In this document: positions 1 to 8,366 of the stretch, piece by piece
Layout: each line of letters starts with the position of its first letter
Position numbering within the stretch: position 1 is the stretch's first letter
DNA from: Ruegeria marina
Lineage (GTDB): Bacteria > Pseudomonadota > Alphaproteobacteria > Rhodobacterales > Rhodobacteraceae
Direction of reading: 5' to 3'
DNA: 64,000 nt
Assembly: GCF_900101475.1 (NCBI RefSeq)
Contig: NZ_FMZV01000018.1
Location: 914-64,913, forward strand
Notes under the pieces: model-generated
The model's database searches: none
The model's input: only the letters and a program-made list of their open reading frames with translations
What the model was told of the DNA's origin: nothing
Program-made: the position numbers and the translations under genes

Positions 1-96
1 GGCTCCGGCGGCACCAAAGGCTCCGGCGGCACCAAAGGCTCCGGCAGCACCAAAGGTTCCGGCGGCACCAAGGGCTTCGGCGGCACCAAGGGCTCC
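1..96. repeat. 18-bp tandem repeat encoding GSGGTK
   Basis: About 5.3 tandem copies of an 18-bp unit (consensus ggctccggcggcaccaaa) run from the first base of the window; the true array may begin earlier. Copies 1 and 2 are identical, copy 3 has one change, and copies 4 and 5 have two each. The unit is a multiple of three, so it encodes an in-frame hexapeptide GSGGTK and copy-number changes would keep the frame. Confidence 0.9.
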
Positions 97-324
97 GAAG
101 TCTGCTGGGACTTAGCGCCCGGCGGTATTCTGCCTGCCTTTACAGGTGAACCGTCCGACTGTGGCGAGGCCGGTGAAAAGGTGATCTACGCAAGCGGCGG
201 CACCTCGGGGCAACATCCGACCCTCAACGACATCTTCGGGCTGATGACCCAGCCCATGAACGATGACGAACCACCGCCCGAAGAGATGATGGACGACCCC
301 GAATGGGAGCCCGATGCGGTCTGA
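1..324 (+). CDS. C-terminal part of an unknown protein with GSGGTK repeats (5' end outside window)
   Basis: Frame 1 is open from the first base to a TGA at 322-324 (107 residues visible). It begins with five GSGGTK-like hexapeptides, a flexible Gly/Ser/Thr/Lys linker, followed by about 75 non-repetitive residues with two cysteines (VCWDL, SDCGE) and a very acidic end rich in Asp, Glu, Pro and Met (DDEPPPEEMMDDPEWEPDAV). I do not recognise the family. The repetitive linker and acidic tail would suit a secreted or surface protein, but no signal region is visible because the start lies outside the window. The strand assignment rests on the open frame, the in-frame repeat and the stop just before a terminator-like hairpin. 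Confidence 0.65.
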   Translation, partial: GSGGTKGSGGTKGSGSTKGSGGTKGFGGTKGSEVCWDLAPGGILPAFTGEPSDCGEAGEKVIYASGGTSGQHPTLNDIFGLMTQPMNDDEPPPEEMMDDPEWEPDAV

Positions 325-343
325 TCCGCGCATGAAACCAGAC

Positions 344-366
344 AGGACCGGCCCAGCGCCGGTCCT
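344..366. terminator. Hairpin between two convergent genes
   Basis: A perfect 9-bp inverted repeat (aggaccggc ... gccggtcct) with a 5-base loop lies between the stop of the repeat protein and the end of the thioesterase gene on the other strand. It can fold on both strands and is probably a shared bidirectional terminator. Only a short T-containing tail follows, so efficiency is unclear. Confidence 0.6.
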
Positions 367-388
367 GTTCCGTCGATAGCCTCCCGGA

Positions 389-910
389 TCAGTCGCGTCG
401 GATGCCCAGCCGCGCCCCGATCGCCGGGTCCGCCGGCAATGCCTCATGCGCCGCGGCCATGCGCGCAATCCGCGCCTGTGCCCAATCCGGAAACGGCGCC
501 CCGCGCCCGGTCTCCTGGCTGACATTCATCAAGAGCGCCTCCTGGGTGGCGCAAAGTGCATCGTCCCGCTCCGAGATCATCCGGGCGAAATAGACCATCC
601 GCTTGGCATCATGATCGAGCAGCAGGAACTCTACCCGGAAGCCCTCGCCTTCCAGCAACTCGCGTCGGAACTGGACATGAGACTGAAGGATGTAGGGACC
701 GTATCCGGCGGTCTCGACATAGGTCTTGCCGGTGCCCAGATGCTCTTCCAGCATCACGTCCAGCGCCTGGTCGAAGGCCACCCCGTAATACCCCACGTTC
801 ATGTGACCGTTATAGTCGATCCATTCGGGGCGGACGGCAAAACCCCTGACGTCGACCGGTGCGGGATAGGGGCCATCGTGGCCGCTCTGGGGGGTGGACT
901 GGGATAGCAT
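389..910 (-). CDS. Thioesterase family protein (hotdog fold, 4-hydroxybenzoyl-CoA thioesterase type)
   Basis: A 173-residue protein expected to hydrolyse acyl-CoA thioesters in the cytoplasm. Residues 29-38 read EWIDYNGHMN, the typical hotdog thioesterase motif in which Asp32 would be the catalytic acid before the central helix (...YGVAFDQALDVM). The rest has the alternating pattern of the hotdog sheet (HVQFRRELLEGEGFRVEFLLLD). The length is slightly above the usual 130-150 for YbgC/FadM types because of an N-terminal extension of about 20 residues and a C-terminal Ala-rich tail. It starts 15 bp after the gspF stop on the same strand, so it may be co-transcribed with the secretion genes without being functionally related. 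Substrate is unknown. Confidence 0.85.
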   Translation of the reverse strand: MLSQSTPQSGHDGPYPAPVDVRGFAVRPEWIDYNGHMNVGYYGVAFDQALDVMLEEHLGTGKTYVETAGYGPYILQSHVQFRRELLEGEGFRVEFLLLDHDAKRMVYFARMISERDDALCATQEALLMNVSQETGRGAPFPDWAQARIARMAAAHEALPADPAIGARLGIRRD

Positions 911-925
911 TCGGCCTCGGCACCT

Positions 926-2140
926 CTACTGGGTTACGACATTCTGCAAATCAAAGATCGGCAGCAGCACGGACAGCACGATGACCAGCACGCCCGCGCC
1001 CACCACCATCATCAGGATCGGCTCCAGCAGCGCGGCAATGCGCTTGCGTTCGGTGCGCAATGCATTTTCGGTCAGAACCGCGGCCCGTTCGGTCATTCGT
1101 GCCAGATTGGCCGACTGCTCGCCGACGCTCATCAGTTGCAGCACCACCGGCTGTATGATGGACATGGCGGCCACCGCATCCGAAAGGCGCGCACCCGCGC
1201 GGACCGCCTCGGCCACCTTGTCGGCCTCGTGCCGGAACCGATCCACCGTAAGCACTCCAGCGGCGCTGTCGACGGCGCGAAGCACCGCATGACGGCTGGT
1301 CAGGACCAGAGCCAGCGTGCGCAGATACTGCACCGCGGCTGCCTGTCGTATCAGGCCACCCACCAGGGGCACCCGAAGCAGCACCGCGTCACGCAGCGCG
1401 CGGGCCCGCCGGTTTCTCATCGCTGCCACATAGCCCAGCACAACCGCTGCCCCACCGCCCAGCAGCCAGGGCCAGTTGCCGGTGATCCAGTTGCTCGCCG
1501 CAAGCATCGCCACGGTCAGCGGCGGCATCTCGCGACCCGACCCCTGGAACATCAGCACGATCTCGGGCGCCACCGTGGTCATCAGGATACCGCAGACCAG
1601 CAGGGAAACCGCTGCCACGAACATGGGATAGATCAACGCCGTGGAGATCTGCGCCCGGTCGGCTCCGGCGCTTTCGAGATGTTCTGCCAGTTTCTGGAAG
1701 ACCTCGGCAACGTCGCCCGACGTCTCGCCGGCCCGGATCGAAGCGGTGTAGTAGGGCGGAAACCCCGCGCCGCTGCCCTCGAGCGCATCCGACAGCGATT
1801 GACCATCCAGAAGCGCCGCGCGCGCATGGGCCGCCAGCCCTTCCATGGCAGGGCCAGCACCGCCGGTACGTACCGCTTCGAGCGCGAATTCACTGGTCAG
1901 CCCGGCCGATAGCAGAACCGCCATCTGCCGTGTGAACACCGCCTGCATATCGGAATTGAGCCGGTTTCGCCGAGTCCCGCGACCGGCAGCCGTGCGCAGG
2001 CTGACCCGTCCGCGCAACTCGGCGACAAACAGGCCTTTCTGCTTCAGCATCTGGGTGGCGTGGATCTCGCTTTCGGCGATGACCGTCCCGGACTTGCGCC
2101 GCCCCTCGGCGGTGAAGGCGGTATAGGCAAAGGCCCTCAT
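926..2140 (-). CDS. gspF: Type II secretion system inner membrane platform protein GspF
   Basis: A 404-residue polytopic inner membrane protein that forms the platform of the type II secretion machine and couples the GspE ATPase to pseudopilus assembly. It has the GspF/PilC layout: a cytoplasmic N-terminal domain (FAYTAFTAEGRRKSG opening), a first membrane span around residues 170-192, a second cytoplasmic half with a span near 222-240, and a last span near 374-396. The family signature with GETSGD lies at residues 138-143. The length is normal for the family. Its ATG overlaps the gspE stop as ATGA, so the two are translationally coupled within gspCDEF. Confidence 0.95.
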   Translation of the reverse strand: MRAFAYTAFTAEGRRKSGTVIAESEIHATQMLKQKGLFVAELRGRVSLRTAAGRGTRRNRLNSDMQAVFTRQMAVLLSAGLTSEFALEAVRTGGAGPAMEGLAAHARAALLDGQSLSDALEGSGAGFPPYYTASIRAGETSGDVAEVFQKLAEHLESAGADRAQISTALIYPMFVAAVSLLVCGILMTTVAPEIVLMFQGSGREMPPLTVAMLAASNWITGNWPWLLGGGAAVVLGYVAAMRNRRARALRDAVLLRVPLVGGLIRQAAAVQYLRTLALVLTSRHAVLRAVDSAAGVLTVDRFRHEADKVAEAVRAGARLSDAVAAMSIIQPVVLQLMSVGEQSANLARMTERAAVLTENALRTERKRIAALLEPILMMVVGAGVLVIVLSVLLPIFDLQNVVTQ

Positions 2141-3633
2141 GCGGTGTCACCCACCACACGCAGTGTTTCCGACAGGCTGGTCGTGCCGGCGCGCACCTGC
2201 AACAGGCCCTGGCCGATCAGTGTTTCGCGGGGATCCAGCGCAAGGGTCCGCATTTCCGCCTCCGATGCAGCGCGATCCACGGCATCGCGCAGCGCGGCGT
2301 CAAGCTCGAACATCTCGAAGATCCCGACCCGGCCTGCATATCCGGACCCGTTGCAGCCATCGCATCCACCAGCGGAATAGACCTGTTCCGGCACATCCAC
2401 CCCGTGCCGGACAAAGTGTTCGCGTTCCGCGACCGAAGGGGCATGCGGCCTGCGGCAGGCCGGGCACAGGCGGCGCAGGAGCCGCTGCGCGATGACCGCG
2501 CGCAGGGTCGATGCGATCAGGAAATCGTCGACCCCGAGGTCGCGCAACCGCGTGATCGCCCCGACCGATCCATTGGCATGCAGCGAGGAGAAGACCAGAT
2601 GCCCGGTCAAGGCCGCTTGCGCCGCGACCGATGCCGTTTCGGTGTCGCGGATCTCACCCACCAGGATGACATCGGGATCCTGCCGCAGGGTCGCGCGCAA
2701 CCCGGCGGCAAATGTCATTCCGATGTCGGCGTTGATCTGGGTCTGCGATGTCGACGGAAGGTCGTATTCGATCGGATCCTCTACGGTCACGATGTTGCGT
2801 TCGTGCAGGTTCGACAGCTTCAACAGCGAATAGAGCGTCGTCGTCTTGCCGCTTCCGGTGGGGCCCGTGGCCAGAATGATACCGTTCGGAAGCGCCGACA
2901 GGCGTTCCAGCAGGGCGATCTGGTCGGCCTTCAGGCCAAGCGCGTCAAGCGGCAGAAGCCCTGTCGAACGATCGAGAATCCGAAGAACGATGCGCTCGCC
3001 ATAATTCGACGGCAGAGTGGAAACCCGCGTGTCGATCAGTCGCCCGCCCAGCCGTACCGGGATGCGCCCGTCCTGCGGCAACCGGGTTTCCGCGATGTCC
3101 AGCCCGGCCATCACCTTGAGGCGCGAAACGATTCGTCGCACAGGAACGTCCTTGCGATCCAACAGGGTCTGCAAAAAGCCGTCCTTGCGCATCCGGACGC
3201 GCAGCCCCCCCTCGTGCGGCTCGACATGCAGGTCCGAGGCGCCGGCCTGAACCGCGCGGCGCAGCAACTGGTTTACCATCTCGATCACCGGCGCGTCCTC
3301 GACCTCTTCCAGCAGGTCGCGGTGGCCGGCCACCCGGTCGGTCTCTTCCAGATCGAAGGTCAGTTCGGGTTCGGATGTATCGGCGGCGCCCGCCTGGTAG
3401 ACCCGCGTCAGCGCCAGTTCGAAATTGGCCTGGTCCTCGTTGATCAGCTCCAGTCGTCGGCCTGCGCGGCGGCGCGCCTCGATCAGACCCGGGGCCGTCG
3501 CGTGCGGCCCCGCGATCAGCCGGGCCCCATCCAGCAGAACCTGATGATCGCGCGCAAAGCCGAACGGCAGCCGCACCGCCTCAGAACTGGATTCGGGGCG
3601 GGAGAAGGGGGAAGTTTCTGGATTGCGCGACAT
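2137..3633 (-). CDS. gspE: Type II secretion system ATPase GspE
   Basis: Cytoplasmic AAA-like traffic ATPase that powers pseudopilus assembly. Visible motifs are Walker A GPTGSGKTT (about residue 257), the Asp box VEDPIEY, Walker B with ILVGEIRD, the His box (GHLVFSSLHANG) and a zinc site formed by CPAC and CDGC near residues 390-427. I chose the ATG at 3633; this overlaps the end of gspD by 53 bp. A TTG at 3654 would add 7 residues, while a GTG at 3576, immediately after the gspD stop, would place the conserved LPFGFARDHQVLL segment at the very N-terminus as in most GspE proteins and may be the true start. The short acidic stretch around residues 85-115 is a linker. Confidence 0.94.
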   Translation of the reverse strand: MSRNPETSPFSRPESSSEAVRLPFGFARDHQVLLDGARLIAGPHATAPGLIEARRRAGRRLELINEDQANFELALTRVYQAGAADTSEPELTFDLEETDRVAGHRDLLEEVEDAPVIEMVNQLLRRAVQAGASDLHVEPHEGGLRVRMRKDGFLQTLLDRKDVPVRRIVSRLKVMAGLDIAETRLPQDGRIPVRLGGRLIDTRVSTLPSNYGERIVLRILDRSTGLLPLDALGLKADQIALLERLSALPNGIILATGPTGSGKTTTLYSLLKLSNLHERNIVTVEDPIEYDLPSTSQTQINADIGMTFAAGLRATLRQDPDVILVGEIRDTETASVAAQAALTGHLVFSSLHANGSVGAITRLRDLGVDDFLIASTLRAVIAQRLLRRLCPACRRPHAPSVAEREHFVRHGVDVPEQVYSAGGCDGCNGSGYAGRVGIFEMFELDAALRDAVDRAASEAEMRTLALDPRETLIGQGLLQVRAGTTSLSETLRVVGDTA

Positions 3634-5518
3634 CGTCCACGAAACCTGCGTCAAACGGTTGGTTCAAATCCGAGCCGTCATAAGGGAAAATGCCGCTCGG
3701 GGTCTTGGGTAATTGTTCACCATCCCGCGTGGCCATGGCAAGTGTCGCGCGTCGGGCATCCTTGGCGGCCTTGTCCGCAAGCCGCCGCGCCTCGGCGTCC
3801 GAACTGATCACCCGCGGCCGCAACATGATCAGCAGGATGCGCTGATCCTTGGCCGCGTTCTTGCCGCGAAACAGGGAGCCCAGAACCGGGATTTCCGAAA
3901 TCGTCGGCACCCGTTGCGATTGCGAAGTCGATGCGTCTTCGAGCAGCCCTCCAAGCATCACCACATTGCTGTCGCGCACCAGAACCGTCGTTGTCAAAGA
4001 CCGGTTCGCGGTGATCTCGCCGCCCGATGCGGCCGTCGAATTGGTCAGGCGTGATACTTCCTGCTCGATCACCAGTCGAACGGTGTCCTCGCCATTCACC
4101 TGCGGCGTCACTTTCAGCGTCAGGCCGACATTCTGCCGCTCGATGGTCTGGAACGGGTTCTCGGGGTTGTTGGTCGTGCCGACGGTGGTAAAGCTGCCGG
4201 TGACGAACGGCACGTTTTGCGCCACCACGATCTCGGCTTCCTTGTTGTTCAAAGTCATCACCGAGGGTGTCGCCATCAATCGCGTGGAATTCGTCGTTGC
4301 CACAGCAGAGATGAAGCCGAAGAAGGCGTCGTCATCGGTCTGACGGCCACCGCCGAGAATGCCACCGTTGCCCGGCGAGATCGGGTTGCCGTTGACGGCG
4401 GCTGTGATCAGGCTGGTCAAGGTCGGGCGGTTTTGCAGATCGAACTGCACGCCGCCGACCAAAGCGTCGTTGAGCACTGCGCCGAACTGGACCGAAAGAT
4501 CCGAAAACCCCTCGACCGACATCTCGAAGATGACCGCCTCGACCAGAACCTGTTCGGGCCGCTGATCGAGATAGCGGATCATGGCGATGATGTTCTGTAT
4601 CCGGTCGGCGGGCGCGGTAATCAACAGAGAGTTGGTTGCCAGATCCGGCACGATCGAGATCGCAGCGCTTTCACCCGAAACCTGCTGCTGCCCGGTGAAC
4701 GAACGCAGCACCACATCGGCCAGAGCGGTGGCATCCGCATAGCGCAGCTTCTCAACCGCCGAGGCAATGCCCGCATCCTGCGTGTCCAGGCGGTTTGCCA
4801 GAACCCTGATCTGGTCTGCCAGGCTGATCGGCCCCGCCACGATCAGGGCGTTGGACCGCAGATCGACGGTCACGCTTGCCTCGGGCGGCACGATGTTCAG
4901 GGACTGGACGACCTGCAGCAGATCGCCGGCGTTGGCATTGTGGACCTGCACCAGCGTCACCGGCTGCTGGCGCGGTTCATCCAGCCGCCGGATGAGTTTC
5001 TCGATCTTGGCGAAATTGTCGCCGCGATCCGACAGGATCAGCATTCGCGATCTCGGAACAGCGGTCAGAACAGCCTCGGCCGGCAAAAGCGGGCGAACAA
5101 CCTCGACGACTTCCTGCAAGGGCACATTGACGACCTCGATCACCCGGGTCTCGTACCCGCCGTCCAGTACGACCTCGCTCCCGGTGGAAAGCTCGCGTGC
5201 CGAGGAGATCGGCACGATGCGATCGGCGTCTCTGCCCTCGACAATGGTGAGCCGGTTCAATTCCAGAACATTGAGGAAAACTTCGTATAGTGCATCGGGC
5301 GGCAGTCCGTCGGGCGCCAGCACGGTAACCGTACCACGCACGTTGGGATCCAGGACAAACCCTCGGCCGGTCGCATCCGCGACGATCGAAACGAAGCTGC
5401 GCAAGTCGGCGTCACGCAGGTCGAGATTGACTTGCGCCTGCGCCGACGGGGCGCAACACAGGTTGGCAAACACTAAGGACGCGACCGCAAAGGCGCGCAA
5501 TTTCCCAAAGAATTTCAT
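3581..5518 (-). CDS. gspD: Type II secretion system outer membrane secretin GspD
   Basis: A 645-residue secretin that forms the multimeric outer membrane channel. It starts with a signal peptide (MKFFGKLRAFAVASLVFANLCCAPSAQA shortened: cleavage after residue 28). The N0 domain follows (VNLDLRDADLRSFVSIV), then repeated N1-N3 modules (VIEVVNVPLQEVVEVVRPLL; TLVQVHNANAGDLLQVV; VEKLRYADATALADVV) and the C-terminal secretin domain with the VPFVTGS segment near residue 430 and VGLTLKVTPQV. A roughly 60-residue C-terminal tail after the secretin domain could serve as a pilotin-binding region. It is second in the gspCDEF block, 130 bp downstream of gspC, with no obvious terminator in the gap. Confidence 0.95.
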   Translation of the reverse strand: MKFFGKLRAFAVASLVFANLCCAPSAQAQVNLDLRDADLRSFVSIVADATGRGFVLDPNVRGTVTVLAPDGLPPDALYEVFLNVLELNRLTIVEGRDADRIVPISSARELSTGSEVVLDGGYETRVIEVVNVPLQEVVEVVRPLLPAEAVLTAVPRSRMLILSDRGDNFAKIEKLIRRLDEPRQQPVTLVQVHNANAGDLLQVVQSLNIVPPEASVTVDLRSNALIVAGPISLADQIRVLANRLDTQDAGIASAVEKLRYADATALADVVLRSFTGQQQVSGESAAISIVPDLATNSLLITAPADRIQNIIAMIRYLDQRPEQVLVEAVIFEMSVEGFSDLSVQFGAVLNDALVGGVQFDLQNRPTLTSLITAAVNGNPISPGNGGILGGGRQTDDDAFFGFISAVATTNSTRLMATPSVMTLNNKEAEIVVAQNVPFVTGSFTTVGTTNNPENPFQTIERQNVGLTLKVTPQVNGEDTVRLVIEQEVSRLTNSTAASGGEITANRSLTTTVLVRDSNVVMLGGLLEDASTSQSQRVPTISEIPVLGSLFRGKNAAKDQRILLIMLRPRVISSDAEARRLADKAAKDARRATLAMATRDGEQLPKTPSGIFPYDGSDLNQPFDAGFVDDVAQSRNFPLLPPRIQF

Positions 5519-5648
5519 CGGCTTGGCCTGCCTGACTTGACGTTTTTCTACCCACGTTCCGGGGCATTCTGCTCGTTATTGCGGCGAGTTTAGCGGATTT
5601 GTGGAAAAAAGAACACTGCAATGATGCTCAACGACGGCGGAACTGTTG

Positions 5649-6113
5649 CTATCTGGCGAATTCCAGCACTTCGCGGCCGCGCCCGGTCTCGAGCAACAGG
5701 CCGGTTTCGTCGATCCCTGCGACGGTGACGCCATCGGCAAGGATATCTCCCACCCTCAGGATCCGTTCGCCCGTCGGATGCGAGACAATGGCCCATGTCT
5801 TGCCACTCAGCTCGACAGTGCCTTTCAGAACATACCCCAGGCTCGACACGGGCGGTGACGGCGGTTGCGGAGGTACAGGCGGCGTGGGTGGCTCCGGGGG
5901 GGCAAGCTCGAGCGTTCCGAAAAGCGCCGGCCACTCGGTCTCCCGGCGCTGCGCGGATGCAGGAGGTTGCGGCCGCGGTGCACCGGCCACCGCCGCGGCC
6001 TCCAACGCCTCGGGCGGAGTGCCGCTCAGAACCCGGCGCAGTTCCATCCCCGCCAGGCCGACACCGGCCAGCGCCAGAAACGTGAAGACGGCCGCCAGTA
6101 ACCGAACTGCCAT
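5649..6113 (-). CDS. gspC: Short GspC-like type II secretion protein
   Basis: A 154-residue bitopic inner membrane protein. It has one N-terminal membrane span (residues about 4-23), a Pro-rich linker (PPEPPTPPVPPQPPSPPV) and a C-terminal HR-like domain (GYVLKGTVELSGKTWAIV...RVGDILADGVTVAGI) that in GspC contacts the N0 domain of GspD. Canonical GspC proteins are about 270-300 residues and end in a PDZ or coiled-coil domain; none is present here. I chose the ATG at 6113 because GAAAGGG lies 7 bases upstream; the frame stays open further upstream but that stretch is antisense to the lipoprotein gene. It is first in the gspCDEF block and divergent from the lipoprotein. Confidence 0.85.
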   Translation of the reverse strand: MAVRLLAAVFTFLALAGVGLAGMELRRVLSGTPPEALEAAAVAGAPRPQPPASAQRRETEWPALFGTLELAPPEPPTPPVPPQPPSPPVSSLGYVLKGTVELSGKTWAIVSHPTGERILRVGDILADGVTVAGIDETGLLLETGRGREVLEFAR

Positions 6114-6201
6114 AGTTGCGCCCTTTCCGTCCCGGCCCGATGGACCGGATGACCCGAACTGTATTAAAAGGAAAGAAAATACAAAAGAGCAGGTCACGAA
6201 A

Positions 6202-6693
6202 ATGAACAAGATATGGAAACCGGCGCTGGCCGGCGCTTTGTGGTTGGTCTTGTCCAGTTGCGACGAGGGCGCAGTCGGTCCTGACGGGTTCCAGCGGGAA
6301 TACACCACGTCCCGCAACGCGTTGGAGACCGGCAAATTCGACAAGGCCTCGCGCGGGTATGCGCGGCTTCTGCAGAATTCCGGCAGATACGAGCCCTGGG
6401 TGCGGCTGGAGTATTCCCATGCGCTTTTGCGGGCGAACGAGTTCCAGGCCGCGGCCGAACAGGCGCGGACCCTCGCAGCCTCCCAGACCGGACCTGCGCG
6501 CAGCGCGGCACTTGTCGTGCAGGGCACCGCCGAACACGAGCTCGGCATGACCAAACCGGGAGCCGAAGGCGACGCCTATCTGCGCTCGGCCCGCGCGGCA
6601 TTGACCGAAGCGTTGAACGAGACACCCGAACTCGACCGTTACGGAGCGCTAACGGCGCGCAAGGCACGGCTCGACCAGCAGCTTGGCGGCTGA
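6202..6693 (+). CDS. TPR-like lipoprotein next to the type II secretion genes
   Basis: A 163-residue lipoprotein. The N-terminal segment MNKIWKPALAGALWLVLSSC ends in a lipobox with Cys20. Asp follows at position +2, which in the E. coli Lol rule favours retention in the inner membrane. The mature part is helical and repeat-like (ALETGKFDKASRGYARLL; EFQAAAEQARTLAAS; SARAALTEAL), the pattern of tetratricopeptide repeats. It lies between gspC (divergent, 88 bp away) and gspM (convergent, 6 bp away), enclosed by the secretion locus, so an accessory or assembly role is plausible but not shown. The start was chosen because the signal peptide begins there. Confidence 0.8.
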   Translation: MNKIWKPALAGALWLVLSSCDEGAVGPDGFQREYTTSRNALETGKFDKASRGYARLLQNSGRYEPWVRLEYSHALLRANEFQAAAEQARTLAASQTGPARSAALVVQGTAEHELGMTKPGAEGDAYLRSARAALTEALNETPELDRYGALTARKARLDQQLGG

Positions 6694-6699
6694 CGGGCG

Positions 6700-7191
6700 C
6701 TATCCGCGCGGCACAAGGTTGAAACTGGCTGCGACCACCCCGGGTTCCGCGCCACGCTCGACCCGGAACAGGGAGATGTCGTACCCCCAGCCGAGCGAAA
6801 CGTCGCCAAGCCATTCGCCAAGCGCGACGAACGGGACATCCTCGAACCGCAACTCGATGACATCGCCGCCCCGGCGCGAAAGATCGGTTACATGTTCGCG
6901 CAAACCGGCAGCTATAAGAGTGTTTTCCAGTCCGGCAATGCCGATGGGCCGGGTGTCGACGCCCTGCCCCGCCTGTCGCAGCCGAGCCGCCGTTTCCGCC
7001 CCTTCCAGAACCCACTGACGCAGGACAAGCGCATCGGCCAGTTCGGTCCGGGCAGCATCCCGGCGCTCGATCAGGGGCTGCAGGATTCCGATCCAGACTG
7101 CGACCGGAAAAACCACCAGGGCCAGCGCCGCCAGCAGCAAGCGCTCGCGGCGGGTAAGGCCCAGCAGGAAAAAGATCAGCCTTTCCCCCAT
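6700..7191 (-). CDS. gspM: Type II secretion system protein GspM
   Basis: A 163-residue bitopic protein of the inner membrane platform, with a short basic cytoplasmic N-terminus (LTRRERLL), one membrane span at about residues 18-38, a coiled segment (PLIERRDAARTELADALVLRQWV), and a periplasmic ferredoxin-like domain at the C-terminus (VIELRFEDVPFVALGEWLGDV). This is the usual GspM architecture and length. Its start overlaps the gspL stop as TGATG. It is the last gene of the gspGHIJKLM block and ends 6 bp from the convergent lipoprotein gene. No gspN follows. Confidence 0.85.
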   Translation of the reverse strand: MGERLIFFLLGLTRRERLLLAALALVVFPVAVWIGILQPLIERRDAARTELADALVLRQWVLEGAETAARLRQAGQGVDTRPIGIAGLENTLIAAGLREHVTDLSRRGGDVIELRFEDVPFVALGEWLGDVSLGWGYDISLFRVERGAEPGVVAASFNLVPRG

Positions 7192-8366
7192 CAGCCGCCC
7201 TCCGCACTGGTGACCACCAGTTCGACGCGCACACCACCGCCTGGCTCGTCCAGTCCGCTTTCGGCCACCCGAGCGGCAAGACCAGCCGCTTCCAATCGGC
7301 TGACAAGCCTGTCCTGACTGCCGAAATCGGGCACTGTCAATTGCACCCGGAGACCCGTCGCACCGCCATATTCGATGACATCGGTCATGGCCTCGACATC
7401 CCTCAGCACGACCATCGTCCGCTCGGTCAGTTCCAGCGGCGAGCGCCGGTCGTTTTGTGCCTCGGCACGGGCACGCAAAAGGTCGAGCGCATTTCCGACC
7501 TGAACCCGCAGGTCCAGGACCGGGCCATCAGGAAGGATTTCGGCGCGTGCGAGCGCAACCGCCTCTGCCCGCGTCGCCAGGGCGAGTGCCCTTGCCTGCC
7601 GGGTCTCGACGATCAGAGCGGCGGCCCAAATCGCGGCCGCCAACATCGAAAGCAGCACGGGCCATCGCCACGGCAAAACGGTCCGCGCCATGCGAATACG
7701 ATCCTGCTGCGGGTCCTGGCCGATATCGACGCTTTCCTCACCATGGGCGAATACCATGGGCACCGGCAGATTTCTGTCCGCGGCTTCGGCTGCCGCACCC
7801 AGCACCGCCAGATCATGCGTGTTCCACAGCGCATCGAAGCCCGGCAGCCGGTCGCCCTGCCAAAGAACGGCCTTGGGTTTCCTGTCGATCAGCGCGCGTT
7901 CGAAAATGGTCCGCGCCAGGTCCGGTTCGGCCGTGAAGCCGTCGAAAGGCCCCATCCGCACCGAAATCTGACCGTCCTGATGCGATACGGTCCATATGTC
8001 CGGCGCGGCAGGCAGGGACAGGTAATCGGGCAGAACCGCTCGGCACCCCTCTCCCGCTTCCACCCTCCACGCGGCGACCTGCGCCTTGTCGGCGACCAGC
8101 ATCCGGGTCCAGCCCTGGGGGCGGTCGGGATCGCGCAGCGGCCGCAGTTCCGTCCGCGCCGGGTCAAGCCCCATGAGGTCACGCAACTGGCGTTCCGCGA
8201 TCCGTTCCCGCTGGACTCCGCGCACCCTGTCCGGAAGATCCACCGCAACCAGCGGTGCCTGGGCGCCGGGAACCAGCGCAACCTGCCCCGCCACGGCCTG
8301 CCCGACCGGAGCGAATTCCGGCATCGCGCGTGCACTGCTTCTTCTGTTCCGGCGCGAGGCGCTCAT
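7191..8366 (-). CDS. gspL: Type II secretion system protein GspL
   Basis: A 391-residue platform protein. The cytoplasmic N-terminal part (residues 1 to about 230) should be the actin-like domain that docks GspE, a membrane span is visible around residues 232-250 (PVLLSMLAAAIWAAALIVET), and a periplasmic ferredoxin-like domain that pairs with GspM follows (DVIEYGGATGLRVQLTVPDFG). The first 15 residues are Arg/Ser-rich and look like a poorly conserved extension. The start overlaps the gspK stop as ATGA and the stop overlaps gspM. Assignment rests on architecture and position; sequence conservation in GspL is always low. Confidence 0.85.
   Translation of the reverse strand: MSASRRNRRSSARAMPEFAPVGQAVAGQVALVPGAQAPLVAVDLPDRVRGVQRERIAERQLRDLMGLDPARTELRPLRDPDRPQGWTRMLVADKAQVAAWRVEAGEGCRAVLPDYLSLPAAPDIWTVSHQDGQISVRMGPFDGFTAEPDLARTIFERALIDRKPKAVLWQGDRLPGFDALWNTHDLAVLGAAAEAADRNLPVPMVFAHGEESVDIGQDPQQDRIRMARTVLPWRWPVLLSMLAAAIWAAALIVETRQARALALATRAEAVALARAEILPDGPVLDLRVQVGNALDLLRARAEAQNDRRSPLELTERTMVVLRDVEAMTDVIEYGGATGLRVQLTVPDFGSQDRLVSRLEAAGLAARVAESGLDEPGGGVRVELVVTSAEGG

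Noticed and set aside
3660-3680. tRNA-like T-loop string ggttcaaatccgagcc
   Set aside because: It lies antisense in the gspD 3' end; no acceptor or anticodon stems can be formed around it.
5599-6693. Long plus-strand frame overlapping gspC
   Set aside because: The part before 6202 is antisense to gspC and not protein-like; the true gene starts at the lipoprotein signal peptide.
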